From Pseudoselenomonas ruminantium (GTDB lineage Bacteria > Bacillota > Negativicutes > Selenomonadales > Selenomonadaceae), in contig NZ_FRBC01000001.1 in the NCBI RefSeq assembly GCF_900142515.1, positions 8,115 through 72,114 on the forward strand: a stretch of DNA of 64,000 nucleotides, written 5' to 3'. Both the position numbers and the translations under genes were made by a program. The notes under the pieces are model-generated. The model ran no database searches, had not been told where the DNA came from, and saw only the letters and a list, made by a program, of their open reading frames with translations. Shown here piece after piece: positions 8,586-17,224 of the stretch; the first letter of the stretch is position 1; each line of letters opens with the position of its first letter.

Positions 8586-9626
8586 ATGCAAATTTCCCAA
8601 TTGAGACAAACCACTGTGCTGGTGGTTGACGGCAGTGAAGCGGATTGTCAAAAATTGCACCAAATCCTAGATCCCCGGGTGCAATTGGAAGAGGCTAAGT
8701 CCGGTAGTGAAGCTCTGTCAATCGTTAATCGCAGCTTTGTGGATTTGATCCTGCTGTCGTCCAAGCTTCCTGATATGAACGGTTTTGAACTGTTGCGCAA
8801 ATTGCGTCATGACACCCGTTTTCGGGATCTGCCAGTCATAGTCATGACACATGAGCAAACGCAGAAGGCTGAGGCCGCAGTAGTGATGGCGGGTGGTTTT
8901 GATATCATTCGCAAACCTTTTGTCCCCATTATCGTGGTGAAAAAGGTGGAGCAGGTATTGGAACTTGAATACCTGCATCGTAATTTGAAGAAAGAAGTAC
9001 ATAGGCAGACAAGGCTGGCTGAAGATCGCCTGGCTTCCAGTGAACGGTTGTTCGAGGAGACAGTCATGGCATTAGCCAAGACCATCGATGCCAAGGACGC
9101 CTATACTCGTGGCCATTCACAGCGCGTGGCACGTTATGCCCGTCATATCGCTTTTAAACTTGGTTGGCTTGAGGAGGAGCAACGCAAGATTTACTTTATG
9201 GGGATCCTGCATGATATCGGGAAGATTGGCGTCCCGGAATCCATTATCAATAAAACTGCCCGTCTTACGGACGAGGAGTATAACAAGATCAAGCAGCATA
9301 CGGTAATTGGTTCAGAGATTTTAGAACTGGTGGCAGAATTTCCGGAACTGTCCATTGGTGCCCGTTCTCATCATGAACGCTATGATGGAAAGGGGTATCC
9401 GGATGGTTTTGCCGGCAGCCAGATTCCAGTCTATGCCCGAGTCATTGCCGTGGCCGATGCCTATGATGCCATGACATCCAAGCGCAGCTATCGTGGGGTG
9501 CTGCCGCAGGATGTAGTGCGTGGCGAAATAGCCAAGGGCCGGGGAACGCAGTTCGATCCCCAGTTTGCTGATGTGATGCTGCAGATCATCGACGAGGATG
9601 AGGAATACATCCTGCATGAGCGCTGA
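8586..9626 (+). CDS. HD-GYP phosphodiesterase with a degenerate receiver domain
   Basis: Predicted cyclic-di-GMP phosphodiesterase of 346 residues. The C-terminal HD-GYP domain looks complete: HD at 209-210 (GILHDIGKIGVPE), then HHERYDGKGYP at 262-272 and the VADAYDAMTSKRSYR block. The N-terminal 120 residues fold as a response-regulator receiver with the conserved Thr (T88) and Lys (K110), but the phospho-acceptor Asp is replaced by Ser (S58 in LILLSSKLPDMNG) and the acidic pair is reduced to one (D15-G16). Classical phosphorylation is therefore unlikely. I chose ATG 8586 over the upstream GTG (8580), which crowds the AGAAGG SD. No histidine kinase is adjacent. Confidence 0.88.
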   Translation: MQISQLRQTTVLVVDGSEADCQKLHQILDPRVQLEEAKSGSEALSIVNRSFVDLILLSSKLPDMNGFELLRKLRHDTRFRDLPVIVMTHEQTQKAEAAVVMAGGFDIIRKPFVPIIVVKKVEQVLELEYLHRNLKKEVHRQTRLAEDRLASSERLFEETVMALAKTIDAKDAYTRGHSQRVARYARHIAFKLGWLEEEQRKIYFMGILHDIGKIGVPESIINKTARLTDEEYNKIKQHTVIGSEILELVAEFPELSIGARSHHERYDGKGYPDGFAGSQIPVYARVIAVADAYDAMTSKRSYRGVLPQDVVRGEIAKGRGTQFDPQFADVMLQIIDEDEEYILHER

Positions 9627-9638
9627 GCCTGTCAGATC

Positions 9639-9691
9639 AAGGCCTCTGGCCGTACCTGTCTATCCTACAGGTTACGGTCAGGGGCCTTTTT
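9639..9691 (+). terminator. Long intrinsic terminator after the HD-GYP gene
   Basis: AAGGCC..CTG..CCGTA..CTGT pairs with ACAG..TTACGG..CAG..GGCCTT and ends in TTTTT. Confidence 0.85.
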
Positions 9692-9813
9692 GTGCTTCAA
9701 AAACACAGAATTTTCCTTGAACCTGTATGAACTACAGTAGACGAATTATTCAGAAGATATTAACATATGTAGCAAGTGAAAGGAAATTTATGAGGAAAGG
9801 ATTGTGATAACCC

Positions 9814-12800
9814 ATGAAGTCTCAAGGAAAGAAAGGGGCTTTGACCATGAAGATAGGCATAGCACTGATGGCAGGTTTTTTCAGTACCTCATCACTGGTG
9901 CTGGCTGCGGATTTGCCAGTGCTGGCAGATGGCGGCGCTGCGGCTAACGTGGCCATTCAGGAAGCCGAAAAGCGCATGGACATTGCCAGCACGGCGGCAC
10001 ATAATGTGTTGAGATGGCAGGATTTTTCCATTGGCGAGAAGCATACGGTGGCCTTTGACAACAAGGATTATCTGAATCTGGTCACTGGCGGTGTGCAGTC
10101 CGAGATATTAGGGACGCTAACTGGTGGCGGTAATATCTACCTGATCAATCCCAATGGCATTCTCTTTGGCACGGATGCGCAGGTCAATGCCGGAGCTTTT
10201 TATGCCTCGACCCGGGCACTGCCCACGGAGGATGTGCTGAACAGTTTTGTGCAAAGCGGTGCCAATCCGTTGGCCAGCACCGTAAGTGAAGTGGGCGGCG
10301 ATATCATCAACCGGGGTACGATTGCAGCAGACACCATCGTACTCGAAGCCGGCCGCATCTCCATCCGCAACTATGCCGATATCAAGAATAAGGCAGGGGA
10401 AGTGCTGAGCGATGAGAATGTTCAGCTAAAGGTTAAAGAAGCCGGAGATATCCATGTAGGTTATAACTTTATCGAGAATGACCTGCAGAGGGGAGAAAAT
10501 CCGAATTATAGCTATGCACAGGACGACAACGGAGAATATGTGGCTACGGAAGCAAAGGAACAGACGCAGTATTACTGGGGGACGAGTAATGCTCCTGCCT
10601 TTGGTTATCGTGCGACCCTGCTGGATGGTACGGAAACGGCGGTCACGCCCTATATGCTGATCCATAACCAGTATGAGCTGCAAAATATCAACAATGTGGC
10701 ATGGGGAGGCAGGAATTTCATGCTGTACCAGGATGTAGATCTCGGCGGTATGGCATTCTCCTCTCTAGAGGGACTCAATAATGGCGGGCGGTTTGAAGGC
10801 ATGAGCTATACCATCCGAAATTTGACTGCTGGCAATGGAGGCTTGTTTGGCAGCATCAGCGGCACCACGATTGAAAATCTGAACATTGACAAGGCAGCAA
10901 TTACCGCAAGCCTTACCGACAACCATTGGGCAGGGACACTGGCTGCTGGTGTCAATGGCTCTCAGGGAGGTGCCGTGATCCGCAACGTTCATGTGACAGA
11001 TTCCACGGTGACTGGCGGCTATGTGACCGGCGGCCTGGTGGGTGTTGCCGGTGATTCTGTCATCACGGATTCTTCTTTCAGCGGTACGGTCAGCGGCATC
11101 GGCGAAATCGGCGGCCTGGTAGGCAGCGGTACTGGCATTACCATCAAAAACTCCCATAACGACGGCAATGTGCAGTATATAAGCGGCGGTAATGATAATA
11201 GCGTTGAGATTGGCGGCCTGATGGGCAACAGCACAGGGGCATTCCATATCGAGAATTCCTATAACCAGGGCACAATCATGGTGTCGACGCAGGAAGGTGA
11301 CGCGGTCAATGGGAGTATCTCTGCTGGTGGTCTCATCGGTGCCATTGACCATAATGGCAATGTGGATGGTGAAAAGATCCTCGTCAATTCCTATAACACC
11401 AATACGGGAACGGTCAGCATAATGGCAGATCAGGGATTGGAATCCATTGCTGCCGGCGGCTTGATTGGTAAGCTGGATAGCGTGGCCAATCATGAGCATT
11501 CCTTTACGTTCAATACGGTTTATAACGAAGGCATGGTGACAGCTGCAGGCAAGGCAAGCCGTAATGTAGTCGCTGGCGGCTTGATTGGCTATGAAAAGAA
11601 TAATGAAGCACTCGAATTATCGGTTGCCTATAATGGCGGTTACTATGGTACCGAACAACGAGGTCAGGTGGAGGCATCGAATCTCAGCACAGGGGCAAAC
11701 AGCTATGCCGGTGGTTTGGTAGGATATGTTGAGCTGACGTCAAGTGGCAGTATCAATTTCATCGATACCTATAATACCGGTATCGTCTCCACTCCTGAAG
11801 GCAGCAGCGGAGGCTTTATAGGTGCTTATGCAGGGGCTGATGATGGTTCTTTTGCGATGAATAACGGCTACTATCTTGGCAGCGGGCTGATTGGGAAGAC
11901 CATTGACAACTATGGCGTCACCCCGGCCACTATCACGGCTTACGAGATTTATAAGCGGCGTTTGGATGTACCAACGGAGGCAGAATTCCCAGATGCAGAT
12001 GAACTCAGAACAGCTAAGGAGAACTATGAAGCGCAGTTCCAAAGCAGCAGCTACAACTGGGGCGGAAAACTTAATTCCAGTCTGGTCAACGATACGCAGA
12101 ATACCTGGCTGATCTACGATGGCCATACGCTGCCGATGCTGACCGCCTTTATGACCAGAGGAAAACTGGTGGTGGACAAGGTTTATAACGGCTCGGCGCA
12201 GCATTTAACCTTTGACGATATCAGTGCCAAGTATGACAAATACTATGTGGATAGCAATCCCAGCAAGCCAGAGACCTTGGCAACTGCTACCGATGCAGGT
12301 CAGTATGAAGTGGGGGTCAATTTTGGCAATGATGCCTGGAGCTGGTCTTATCAGGATGGCTACGATATTACAGGCTATACCTTTGCGATTACGCCTGCAC
12401 CTGTGACGGCTTCTTTCAGCAAGACCTATGATGGGCAGACCACGATAAATCCTGCCAGTGTCAAATTTGCTGGTCTAGTGGGTGATGACACGGTGACGGT
12501 CAGTGGCACGGCGCACAATTGGACACAGGGTGATCCCTATCTGACGGCTACGAAGAACGCCGGTTCCAGCTATGCGGTGGATGTAGCGGGGCTTACGCTC
12601 TCAAGTGGTAATTATCGTCTGATTTCGGCTACAGGAGAGATTACAAAGAAGGAACTGACACCTGGATTTACGGCCATCAGCAAGACTTATGATGGCACTA
12701 CGGATGCTACGGCAGGCGAGGTGACATTAGATGGTGTAGTTGCCGGTGATGAAGTCACGGCAACGGCGGCCTCTGCTGCTTATGAGGATAAGAATGCGGG

Positions 12801-13710
12801 CAGGAAGAACGTTACCTACAGCGGTTTGAGCCTGTCCGGTGCAGATGCAGGTAATTACAGCGTGGCAGAAAGTGCCTCGGGCATTGGCACCATTAAAAAA
12901 GCAACCGCAACCCTGACCGCAGAGGCGGTGGAAATCACGGAAGGCGATGAAATCCCTGCTTTGAAGGGAACGGTGACTGGGCTGGTGGCAGGTGACAGCG
13001 ATAAGTCCACATGGAGTACAAAGGCTACTTCGGAAAGCAAGGCTGGCAGTTATGCCATCAATGGCACGTTTGCGGATGATAACTATGAAGTGAAGCAGGC
13101 TGAGACTAATGCTACGGCACTGACTATTAAAGTTGCAGAGAAAAAGGCTGAAGAACCGGGTACCACCACAGATCCTGTGAATCCGCCAACTGAAGAACCG
13201 GGTACTACCACAGATCCTGTGAACCCGCCAACTGAAGAACCGGGTACTACTACAGATCCTGTGAACCCGCCAACTGAGGAACCGGGTACTACTACAGATC
13301 CTGTGAACCCGCCAACTGAGGAACCGGGTACTACCACAGATCCTGTGAACCCGCCAACTGAAGAACCGGGTACTACTACAGATCCTGTGAACCCATCGAC
13401 TGAGGAACCGGTAAGTTCTGGTAGTGAATCTGTTATCAATCCAACAACACCGCAGGAAGTAGCGGAGGCTCTGGTTCAGCAGGATAGTCGCAGTACGGTG
13501 GTGCAAGCGCAGAATGCTGCTACAGCCGCTACGCAGGAAAACGTAGCCAAAAGTGGTAGTGAGGCCGTTAGTCCAGAAGCCGCTGTTACGGGAGTCAGTG
13601 TTGAGGCAGAGCAGACTTCACCAGTATCTGTAGAGTCGGAGAATAATAGTGATAATGGTAGTGCTGACAGCAGCGATAACAACCAGCAGGAGAAAGACCA
13701 GAAAGAGTAA
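9814..13710 (+). CDS. TpsA-type secreted exoprotein (haemagglutinin/adhesin)
   Basis: Large exported passenger of a two-partner secretion system, 1298 residues. A signal peptide (ending SSLVLA) leads into a TPS domain with the hallmark NPNGI at residues 112-116. Then come several GLUG-type repeats (GGLVG/GGLIG with NSYN), giving a beta-helical stalk, three YDG/MBG-like modules (KVYNGS, KTYDGQT, KTYDGTT), six 14-residue Pro/Thr repeats and a Ser/Asn/Gln/Glu-rich low-complexity tail. A second start at ATG 9847 has a better-spaced GGGG SD and gives a shorter signal peptide; I cannot decide between them. The partner TpsB follows within 40 bases. Adhesion to a surface or to other cells is the usual role of such proteins; the ligand is unknown. 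Confidence 0.88.
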   Translation: MKSQGKKGALTMKIGIALMAGFFSTSSLVLAADLPVLADGGAAANVAIQEAEKRMDIASTAAHNVLRWQDFSIGEKHTVAFDNKDYLNLVTGGVQSEILGTLTGGGNIYLINPNGILFGTDAQVNAGAFYASTRALPTEDVLNSFVQSGANPLASTVSEVGGDIINRGTIAADTIVLEAGRISIRNYADIKNKAGEVLSDENVQLKVKEAGDIHVGYNFIENDLQRGENPNYSYAQDDNGEYVATEAKEQTQYYWGTSNAPAFGYRATLLDGTETAVTPYMLIHNQYELQNINNVAWGGRNFMLYQDVDLGGMAFSSLEGLNNGGRFEGMSYTIRNLTAGNGGLFGSISGTTIENLNIDKAAITASLTDNHWAGTLAAGVNGSQGGAVIRNVHVTDSTVTGGYVTGGLVGVAGDSVITDSSFSGTVSGIGEIGGLVGSGTGITIKNSHNDGNVQYISGGNDNSVEIGGLMGNSTGAFHIENSYNQGTIMVSTQEGDAVNGSISAGGLIGAIDHNGNVDGEKILVNSYNTNTGTVSIMADQGLESIAAGGLIGKLDSVANHEHSFTFNTVYNEGMVTAAGKASRNVVAGGLIGYEKNNEALELSVAYNGGYYGTEQRGQVEASNLSTGANSYAGGLVGYVELTSSGSINFIDTYNTGIVSTPEGSSGGFIGAYAGADDGSFAMNNGYYLGSGLIGKTIDNYGVTPATITAYEIYKRRLDVPTEAEFPDADELRTAKENYEAQFQSSSYNWGGKLNSSLVNDTQNTWLIYDGHTLPMLTAFMTRGKLVVDKVYNGSAQHLTFDDISAKYDKYYVDSNPSKPETLATATDAGQYEVGVNFGNDAWSWSYQDGYDITGYTFAITPAPVTASFSKTYDGQTTINPASVKFAGLVGDDTVTVSGTAHNWTQGDPYLTATKNAGSSYAVDVAGLTLSSGNYRLISATGEITKKELTPGFTAISKTYDGTTDATAGEVTLDGVVAGDEVTATAASAAYEDKNAGRKNVTYSGLSLSGADAGNYSVAESASGIGTIKKATATLTAEAVEITEGDEIPALKGTVTGLVAGDSDKSTWSTKATSESKAGSYAINGTFADDNYEVKQAETNATALTIKVAEKKAEEPGTTTDPVNPPTEEPGTTTDPVNPPTEEPGTTTDPVNPPTEEPGTTTDPVNPPTEEPGTTTDPVNPPTEEPGTTTDPVNPSTEEPVSSGSESVINPTTPQEVAEALVQQDSRSTVVQAQNAATAATQENVAKSGSEAVSPEAAVTGVSVEAEQTSPVSVESENNSDNGSADSSDNNQQEKDQKE
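13150..13401 (+). repeat. Six tandem 42-bp repeats in tpsA
   Basis: Six in-frame copies encode EEPGTTTDPVNPPT (last copy PST). They are nearly identical at DNA level, with third-base differences such as ACC/ACT and GAA/GAG. They likely form an extended Pro/Thr-rich spacer and may change copy number by slippage. Confidence 0.95.
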
Positions 13711-13747
13711 CAATCATTTTAGTAAATTTACAAAGGAGATTTGGATC

Positions 13748-15361
13748 ATGAAGCAAAATAAGAAGCTTGTCCTCGCAGTATTTTCCGCCTTTTTAGCAAG
13801 CGTTCCCTGGGGCGTTGAAGCCGTCCCGGCGGTTCCTAATCCGCAGATACGAATTCCTCAGGCAAAGGGGGCACCTGAGCTTTCAACTCCCTCTGCCAGT
13901 GTCGAGAAAAAGTCATCGGCCAGTTTTTACCTGCATAAGGTGGTCGTTGAAACTGGTAATCTTAAATTGGACAAGGCGGCTATGGAAGAGATTGCCAAGC
14001 CCTATGGCAAGCAGGTTACCGATATGGGCAAACTCAGCGCTCTGACGGAAGAACTGACGCGCTATGTGCGCAGTCATGGTTATCCGTCAGCATTGGTTTA
14101 TCTGCCAGCACAGGAGGTGGAGAGAGCCACACTGAAGGTAGCTGTTTTGCCGGGGCAGATTGGCAAGGTCAATATCAACAATCAGTCCTCGCTGAGTGAT
14201 AAGACAGTACAGCGCCTACTTAAAGGCATCCGGAGCGGTGATATTATCACCAGCAGAAGCATCGAAAAAGCCCTGTTCAATGTCAATGACCTGGCAGGCG
14301 TGAAAGCCGCTGGCGTGTTATCTCCAGGGCAGCAGTCAGGCACCAGCGACCTGACCGTCACGGTAACGAATACGAAGAAAAGTCAGACACTGCTTTATGC
14401 GGAAAACTATGGCAATAAAAATACAGGTCGCTATCGCTACGGCCTGCAGGAAACGCTGAATAATCTGAGCGGTCAGGGGGATATGCTGCGTATAGGCGCG
14501 CTTATTTCCAATAAGGATTTGCGCAATTACTATGTTACTTATGAAGTGCCCACGGGGCGCAGTGGCACCATAGCGGGGCTGGGGTTCAGCCATATGAACT
14601 ATGAGACAAATATCTTAGGGATGGAAGGCAAGGCCGATACGCTGAGTGTTTATGGCAGAACGCCTCTGATCCACACATCCAAACATTATCTGGCAGCTAC
14701 CTATGGTTATGATTATCGGAAACTCAAGGATGAAATTGCCAATTTTAATCTGAACCCGGATCGTCATACCCATGGCGTGCATGTGGGGCTTATGGGTTCA
14801 GAAAGACGGCCGGGAAGTTTCCTCGGTTATGACGTCACGCTGACCAGAGGTACGGCCAGCCTTGATTCGGCAGATGCCCGGGCAATCTATGGCAACGCCC
14901 GCACGGAAGGCAGTTTCACGAAAACTAATTTGCGGCTGAGTGCTGTCCATGATCTGCGCCATAATTTCGATATTTTGGTGAAGGCGCAGGGGCAGTGGAC
15001 AAACAGGAATCTGGACAGTTCCGAAAAGATTTATCTGGGTGGTGCGCAAGGCGTCAGAGCCTATCCGCAGGGCGAAGGTTCCGGGGACGAAGGGATACTG
15101 GCCACAGCAGAACTGCGCTACCATACGAAAGTTCCTGGGCTCATGCTCAGCTGCTATCTTGATGGTGGCAATGTGCATCACATCAAGAATATGGTTGGCT
15201 CCACCCATTTGCTTGGCTGGGGATTGGGGGTTACTTACAGCCGTCCACAGAATTTCTTTGCCCGCTTCGACTATGCCCGGAGAATAGGGACTCCGGATAA
15301 TGTGGGCAATGAATCGCTGGCTAAACAGAGAATGTGGTTTATTTTAGGGAAGATATTCTAA
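13748..15361 (+). CDS. TpsB-type outer-membrane transporter (ShlB/FhaC family)
   Basis: Outer-membrane pore of 537 residues that exports the TpsA upstream. After a signal peptide (cleavage near GVEA) there is a POTRA region (FYLHKVVVETGNL to VLPGQIGKV), where a polypeptide-transport-associated fold recognises the TPS domain, and then a 16-strand barrel. The L6 signature appears as GGAQGVRAYPQGEGSGDEG, a variant of the VRGY motif. I start at ATG 13748, which has AAGGAG at the right distance; this also leaves a good signal peptide. The start lies 38 bases after the tpsA stop, so the two genes are cotranscribed. A bidirectional terminator follows. Confidence 0.9.
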   Translation: MKQNKKLVLAVFSAFLASVPWGVEAVPAVPNPQIRIPQAKGAPELSTPSASVEKKSSASFYLHKVVVETGNLKLDKAAMEEIAKPYGKQVTDMGKLSALTEELTRYVRSHGYPSALVYLPAQEVERATLKVAVLPGQIGKVNINNQSSLSDKTVQRLLKGIRSGDIITSRSIEKALFNVNDLAGVKAAGVLSPGQQSGTSDLTVTVTNTKKSQTLLYAENYGNKNTGRYRYGLQETLNNLSGQGDMLRIGALISNKDLRNYYVTYEVPTGRSGTIAGLGFSHMNYETNILGMEGKADTLSVYGRTPLIHTSKHYLAATYGYDYRKLKDEIANFNLNPDRHTHGVHVGLMGSERRPGSFLGYDVTLTRGTASLDSADARAIYGNARTEGSFTKTNLRLSAVHDLRHNFDILVKAQGQWTNRNLDSSEKIYLGGAQGVRAYPQGEGSGDEGILATAELRYHTKVPGLMLSCYLDGGNVHHIKNMVGSTHLLGWGLGVTYSRPQNFFARFDYARRIGTPDNVGNESLAKQRMWFILGKIF

Positions 15362-15363
15362 TA

Positions 15364-15408
15364 AAAAAAGAGGTTCGCAGGTAAATCATACCTTTGAACC
15401 TCTTTTTT
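15364..15408. terminator. Bidirectional terminator between tpsB and the luxR-type gene
   Basis: AAAAAAGAGGTTC and GAACCTCTTTTTT form a hairpin with A/T runs on both sides, so it can serve tpsB on the plus strand and the convergent regulator on the minus strand, whose stop codon overlaps it. Confidence 0.88.
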
Positions 15409-16852
15409 ATTCTCTTACGTCTATGGGCAGGCTGAGCAGAAGTTTCAATTCTGCCCGATGAGTGGTGCCAGTTTTTTTGAGCAGGTTAGCGATATGATAG
15501 CGTACGGTGCGCTCCTTGATGCCTAATTCCGCTGCAATTTCCGCAGCGGTTTTTTCTGTCAGCACTTCTTTGAGCACCTCCATTTCCCGGGGCGTGAAGG
15601 CAAATTTTTCCTGCCATTCGGTTAATGGTGGTGCTGTGTTGGCTGCTTTGGCGACCGCTGGGACATCAGTCGTGCTGGTGGAGGTTACTGGCATGGCCTG
15701 ACAATTGGGAACAGGCGGCGAGCTTATCGGGATTTCCAGCCATTCGCGGAAATTGCCATGATAGAAGAAGAGATTCAGTGCGGCCAGAATCAATATATAA
15801 GCAGTCACAAACCCACCGGAAAAATTATCCACATAGTAGAAGAAATTGGCGGATAAGGCCGATATCGGCAGGGCCAGGGTGCGTCCCATGCCTGCCCAGA
15901 GTGCCGGATGGGCAGTTTTGCCGGCCAGATCCAGAAAATACAGGGTGTAGCACATGATGCAGAAAGATGAGATGAAATATTCCATACTCTGGGAGAAGAT
16001 GAAGCCGGCGGAGCTACTCAGGGCAAACAGACTGACAATGCGTAATAGCAGGCCGATGGCTGTTACGCTCAAAAGATAATGCCGCTCCCGGTAATCGGCT
16101 ACGTAGCCTGCGGCCAGCATACCCAGTGGCAGGAACAGGCGGATGCTGTCATGGAAGATGGATTCATCCACATTGGCATAGAAGGCCAGGGCCAAAGAAT
16201 CCCCGCAGCCATGCAGGGCTGCCAAGAGGGAAATCAGCAGAAAGAGCATCGCCACATATTGGGGCGAGGGCGGAGGAACGCGCTCATCATCGTTTTTCAA
16301 TGACTGCAGGGCTATGCGGTCACGCAAGGTGTAGCAGGACAAGGCTCCGGTAACAGCAAACACCGCCGCCATCAGGGGCGGTGCCACCCCTTTGCCATCG
16401 GTGAACAGGCCATACTGTATCAGAACCGTGATTGTGATAGCCAGGCCAAGAAAGCGTCCACGCCATTTGGCAGGCACTTGCATGGTCAGCACATAATGAG
16501 CGCCGGAGGTGAGATAACCAACCGGCAATAGCAGAGCCATCAGCGCCAGAGCCCAGGCCATGCCTGTGGCATCCGTGATGACAAAGGAGGCTGCTGCGCC
16601 CAAAGCCATGCCCGCTAGCGGCAGGATTTTTTTCAAGGCTGGCGGACAGAATTTTTCCCCTGCCGCAAAGGTCAGAAAGCCTGCGGCCACTAAGGTGTTG
16701 GTGCACAACCAGAGTCGCAGGGATTTTTCCACTGGCTCAGCGCCAAAGAAGGCTGACAGGTTAGGAGCCATGCTTTGCGTCATGGCGTAGGTCATATAGA
16801 TCGAGAGCATCGCTGCACTGTAATACAACAATGGCCCGCAAAGTTGTTTCAT
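15407..16852 (-). CDS. Membrane-bound LuxR-family regulator
   Basis: A 481-residue fusion of an MFS-like membrane domain (about twelve hydrophobic segments, residues 1-370) to a C-terminal LuxR/GerE helix-turn-helix (FTPREMEVLKEV, then TAAEIAAELGIKERTVRYHI, about residues 410-475). Membrane LuxR proteins of this build occur in anaerobes and are thought to sense a small molecule directly at the membrane; the ligand is unknown. A linker rich in Pro/Thr/Ala joins the two parts. It lies convergent to tpsAB and divergent from licT, so it could regulate either, but no binding site is evident. It is not preceded by a sensor kinase. Confidence 0.85.
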   Translation of the reverse strand: MKQLCGPLLYYSAAMLSIYMTYAMTQSMAPNLSAFFGAEPVEKSLRLWLCTNTLVAAGFLTFAAGEKFCPPALKKILPLAGMALGAAASFVITDATGMAWALALMALLLPVGYLTSGAHYVLTMQVPAKWRGRFLGLAITITVLIQYGLFTDGKGVAPPLMAAVFAVTGALSCYTLRDRIALQSLKNDDERVPPPSPQYVAMLFLLISLLAALHGCGDSLALAFYANVDESIFHDSIRLFLPLGMLAAGYVADYRERHYLLSVTAIGLLLRIVSLFALSSSAGFIFSQSMEYFISSFCIMCYTLYFLDLAGKTAHPALWAGMGRTLALPISALSANFFYYVDNFSGGFVTAYILILAALNLFFYHGNFREWLEIPISSPPVPNCQAMPVTSTSTTDVPAVAKAANTAPPLTEWQEKFAFTPREMEVLKEVLTEKTAAEIAAELGIKERTVRYHIANLLKKTGTTHRAELKLLLSLPIDVRE

Positions 16853-16987
16853 AAATAATCACCACTTATCATGAGATTGCTGAATTTATGTTACGAACAA
16901 ATTATAACAGAAAGCGCAGAAATAATAAAGGAATCTGTCTGTGCAGGGAATGAGGTAAAATTGGGGCGTTGTTTCATGATTCTGTGC

Positions 16988-17016
16988 TTTACATTGAAAC
17001 AGAGTTGTGCTACAAT
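16988..17016 (+). promoter_or_regulatory. licT: Sigma-A promoter of licT
   Basis: -35 TTTACA (16988-16993), 17-base spacer, -10 TACAAT (17011-17016). The predicted leader to the licT start codon is about 200 bases and holds a RAT, a short leader reading frame and a terminator. Confidence 0.7.
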
Positions 17017-17050
17017 TGCATATAGTTTAGTAGTGTTCGATATTATTTTT

Positions 17051-17106
17051 GGATGGTGACATTGAGTTGGCCAAACCTTCAAGACAGACAGAGAATGTTT
17101 TGGAGG
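17051..17106 (+). promoter_or_regulatory. RAT1 with overlapping SD-sequestering hairpin
   Basis: RAT1 (17051-17077) begins GGATGGTGACATT and ends TTGGCCAAACC, matching the LicT/SacT-type ribonucleic antiterminator pattern. Its last two C residues begin a second, mutually exclusive hairpin: CCTTCAAGACA (17076-17086) pairs at all 11 positions (two G-U) with TGTTTTGGAGG (17096-17106), loop of 9. The closing GGAGG is the SD of a leader reading frame that starts at 17115. No T-run follows, so this hairpin is not a terminator. RAT formation should free the SD. Confidence 0.8.
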
Positions 17107-17114
17107 GGATTCGT

Positions 17115-17147
17115 ATGTTAGATTTGAGGAAGACAAGACAACCTTGA
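17115..17147 (+). CDS. Leader peptide of licT (MLDLRKTRQP)
   Basis: A 10-codon reading frame with a strong GGAGGGG SD 6 bases upstream. That SD lies in the RAT1-linked hairpin. The UGA stop (17145-17147) sits at the end of the 5' arm of the terminator at 17130-17185, so a ribosome finishing this peptide would cover the whole arm. The peptide shows no run of a single amino acid, so control by a charged tRNA is not suggested; the likely purpose is to bring a ribosome to the terminator. No homologue is known to me. Confidence 0.6.
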   Translation: MLDLRKTRQP

Positions 17148-17185
17148 CGATTGCGCATTGTCAGGGTGTTTTGTCTTTTTATTTT
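17130..17185 (+). terminator. Attenuator in the licT leader
   Basis: The 5' arm AAGACAAGACAACCTTGAC and 3' arm GTCAGGGTGTTTTGTCTT pair over 18 positions with one bulged A, followed by TTTTTATTTT. It lies between RAT1 and licT but does not overlap RAT1, unlike the classical design. Its 5' arm overlaps the last codons and stop of the leader peptide. Confidence 0.9.
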
Positions 17186-17224
17186 GCCCGTGGGGGAATC
17201 AGGGTGTGTATGGGGGAATGACTG

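Noticed and set aside
13150-13401. Regular repeats that could suggest a CRISPR array.
   Set aside because: Units are directly adjacent with no spacers and are in-frame coding sequence; no cas genes are present.
13083-13506. Repetitive antisense frames (VVPGSSVGGFTGS-type) across the tpsA repeats.
   Set aside because: They are the antisense reading of the 42-bp repeats, without SD or start signals.
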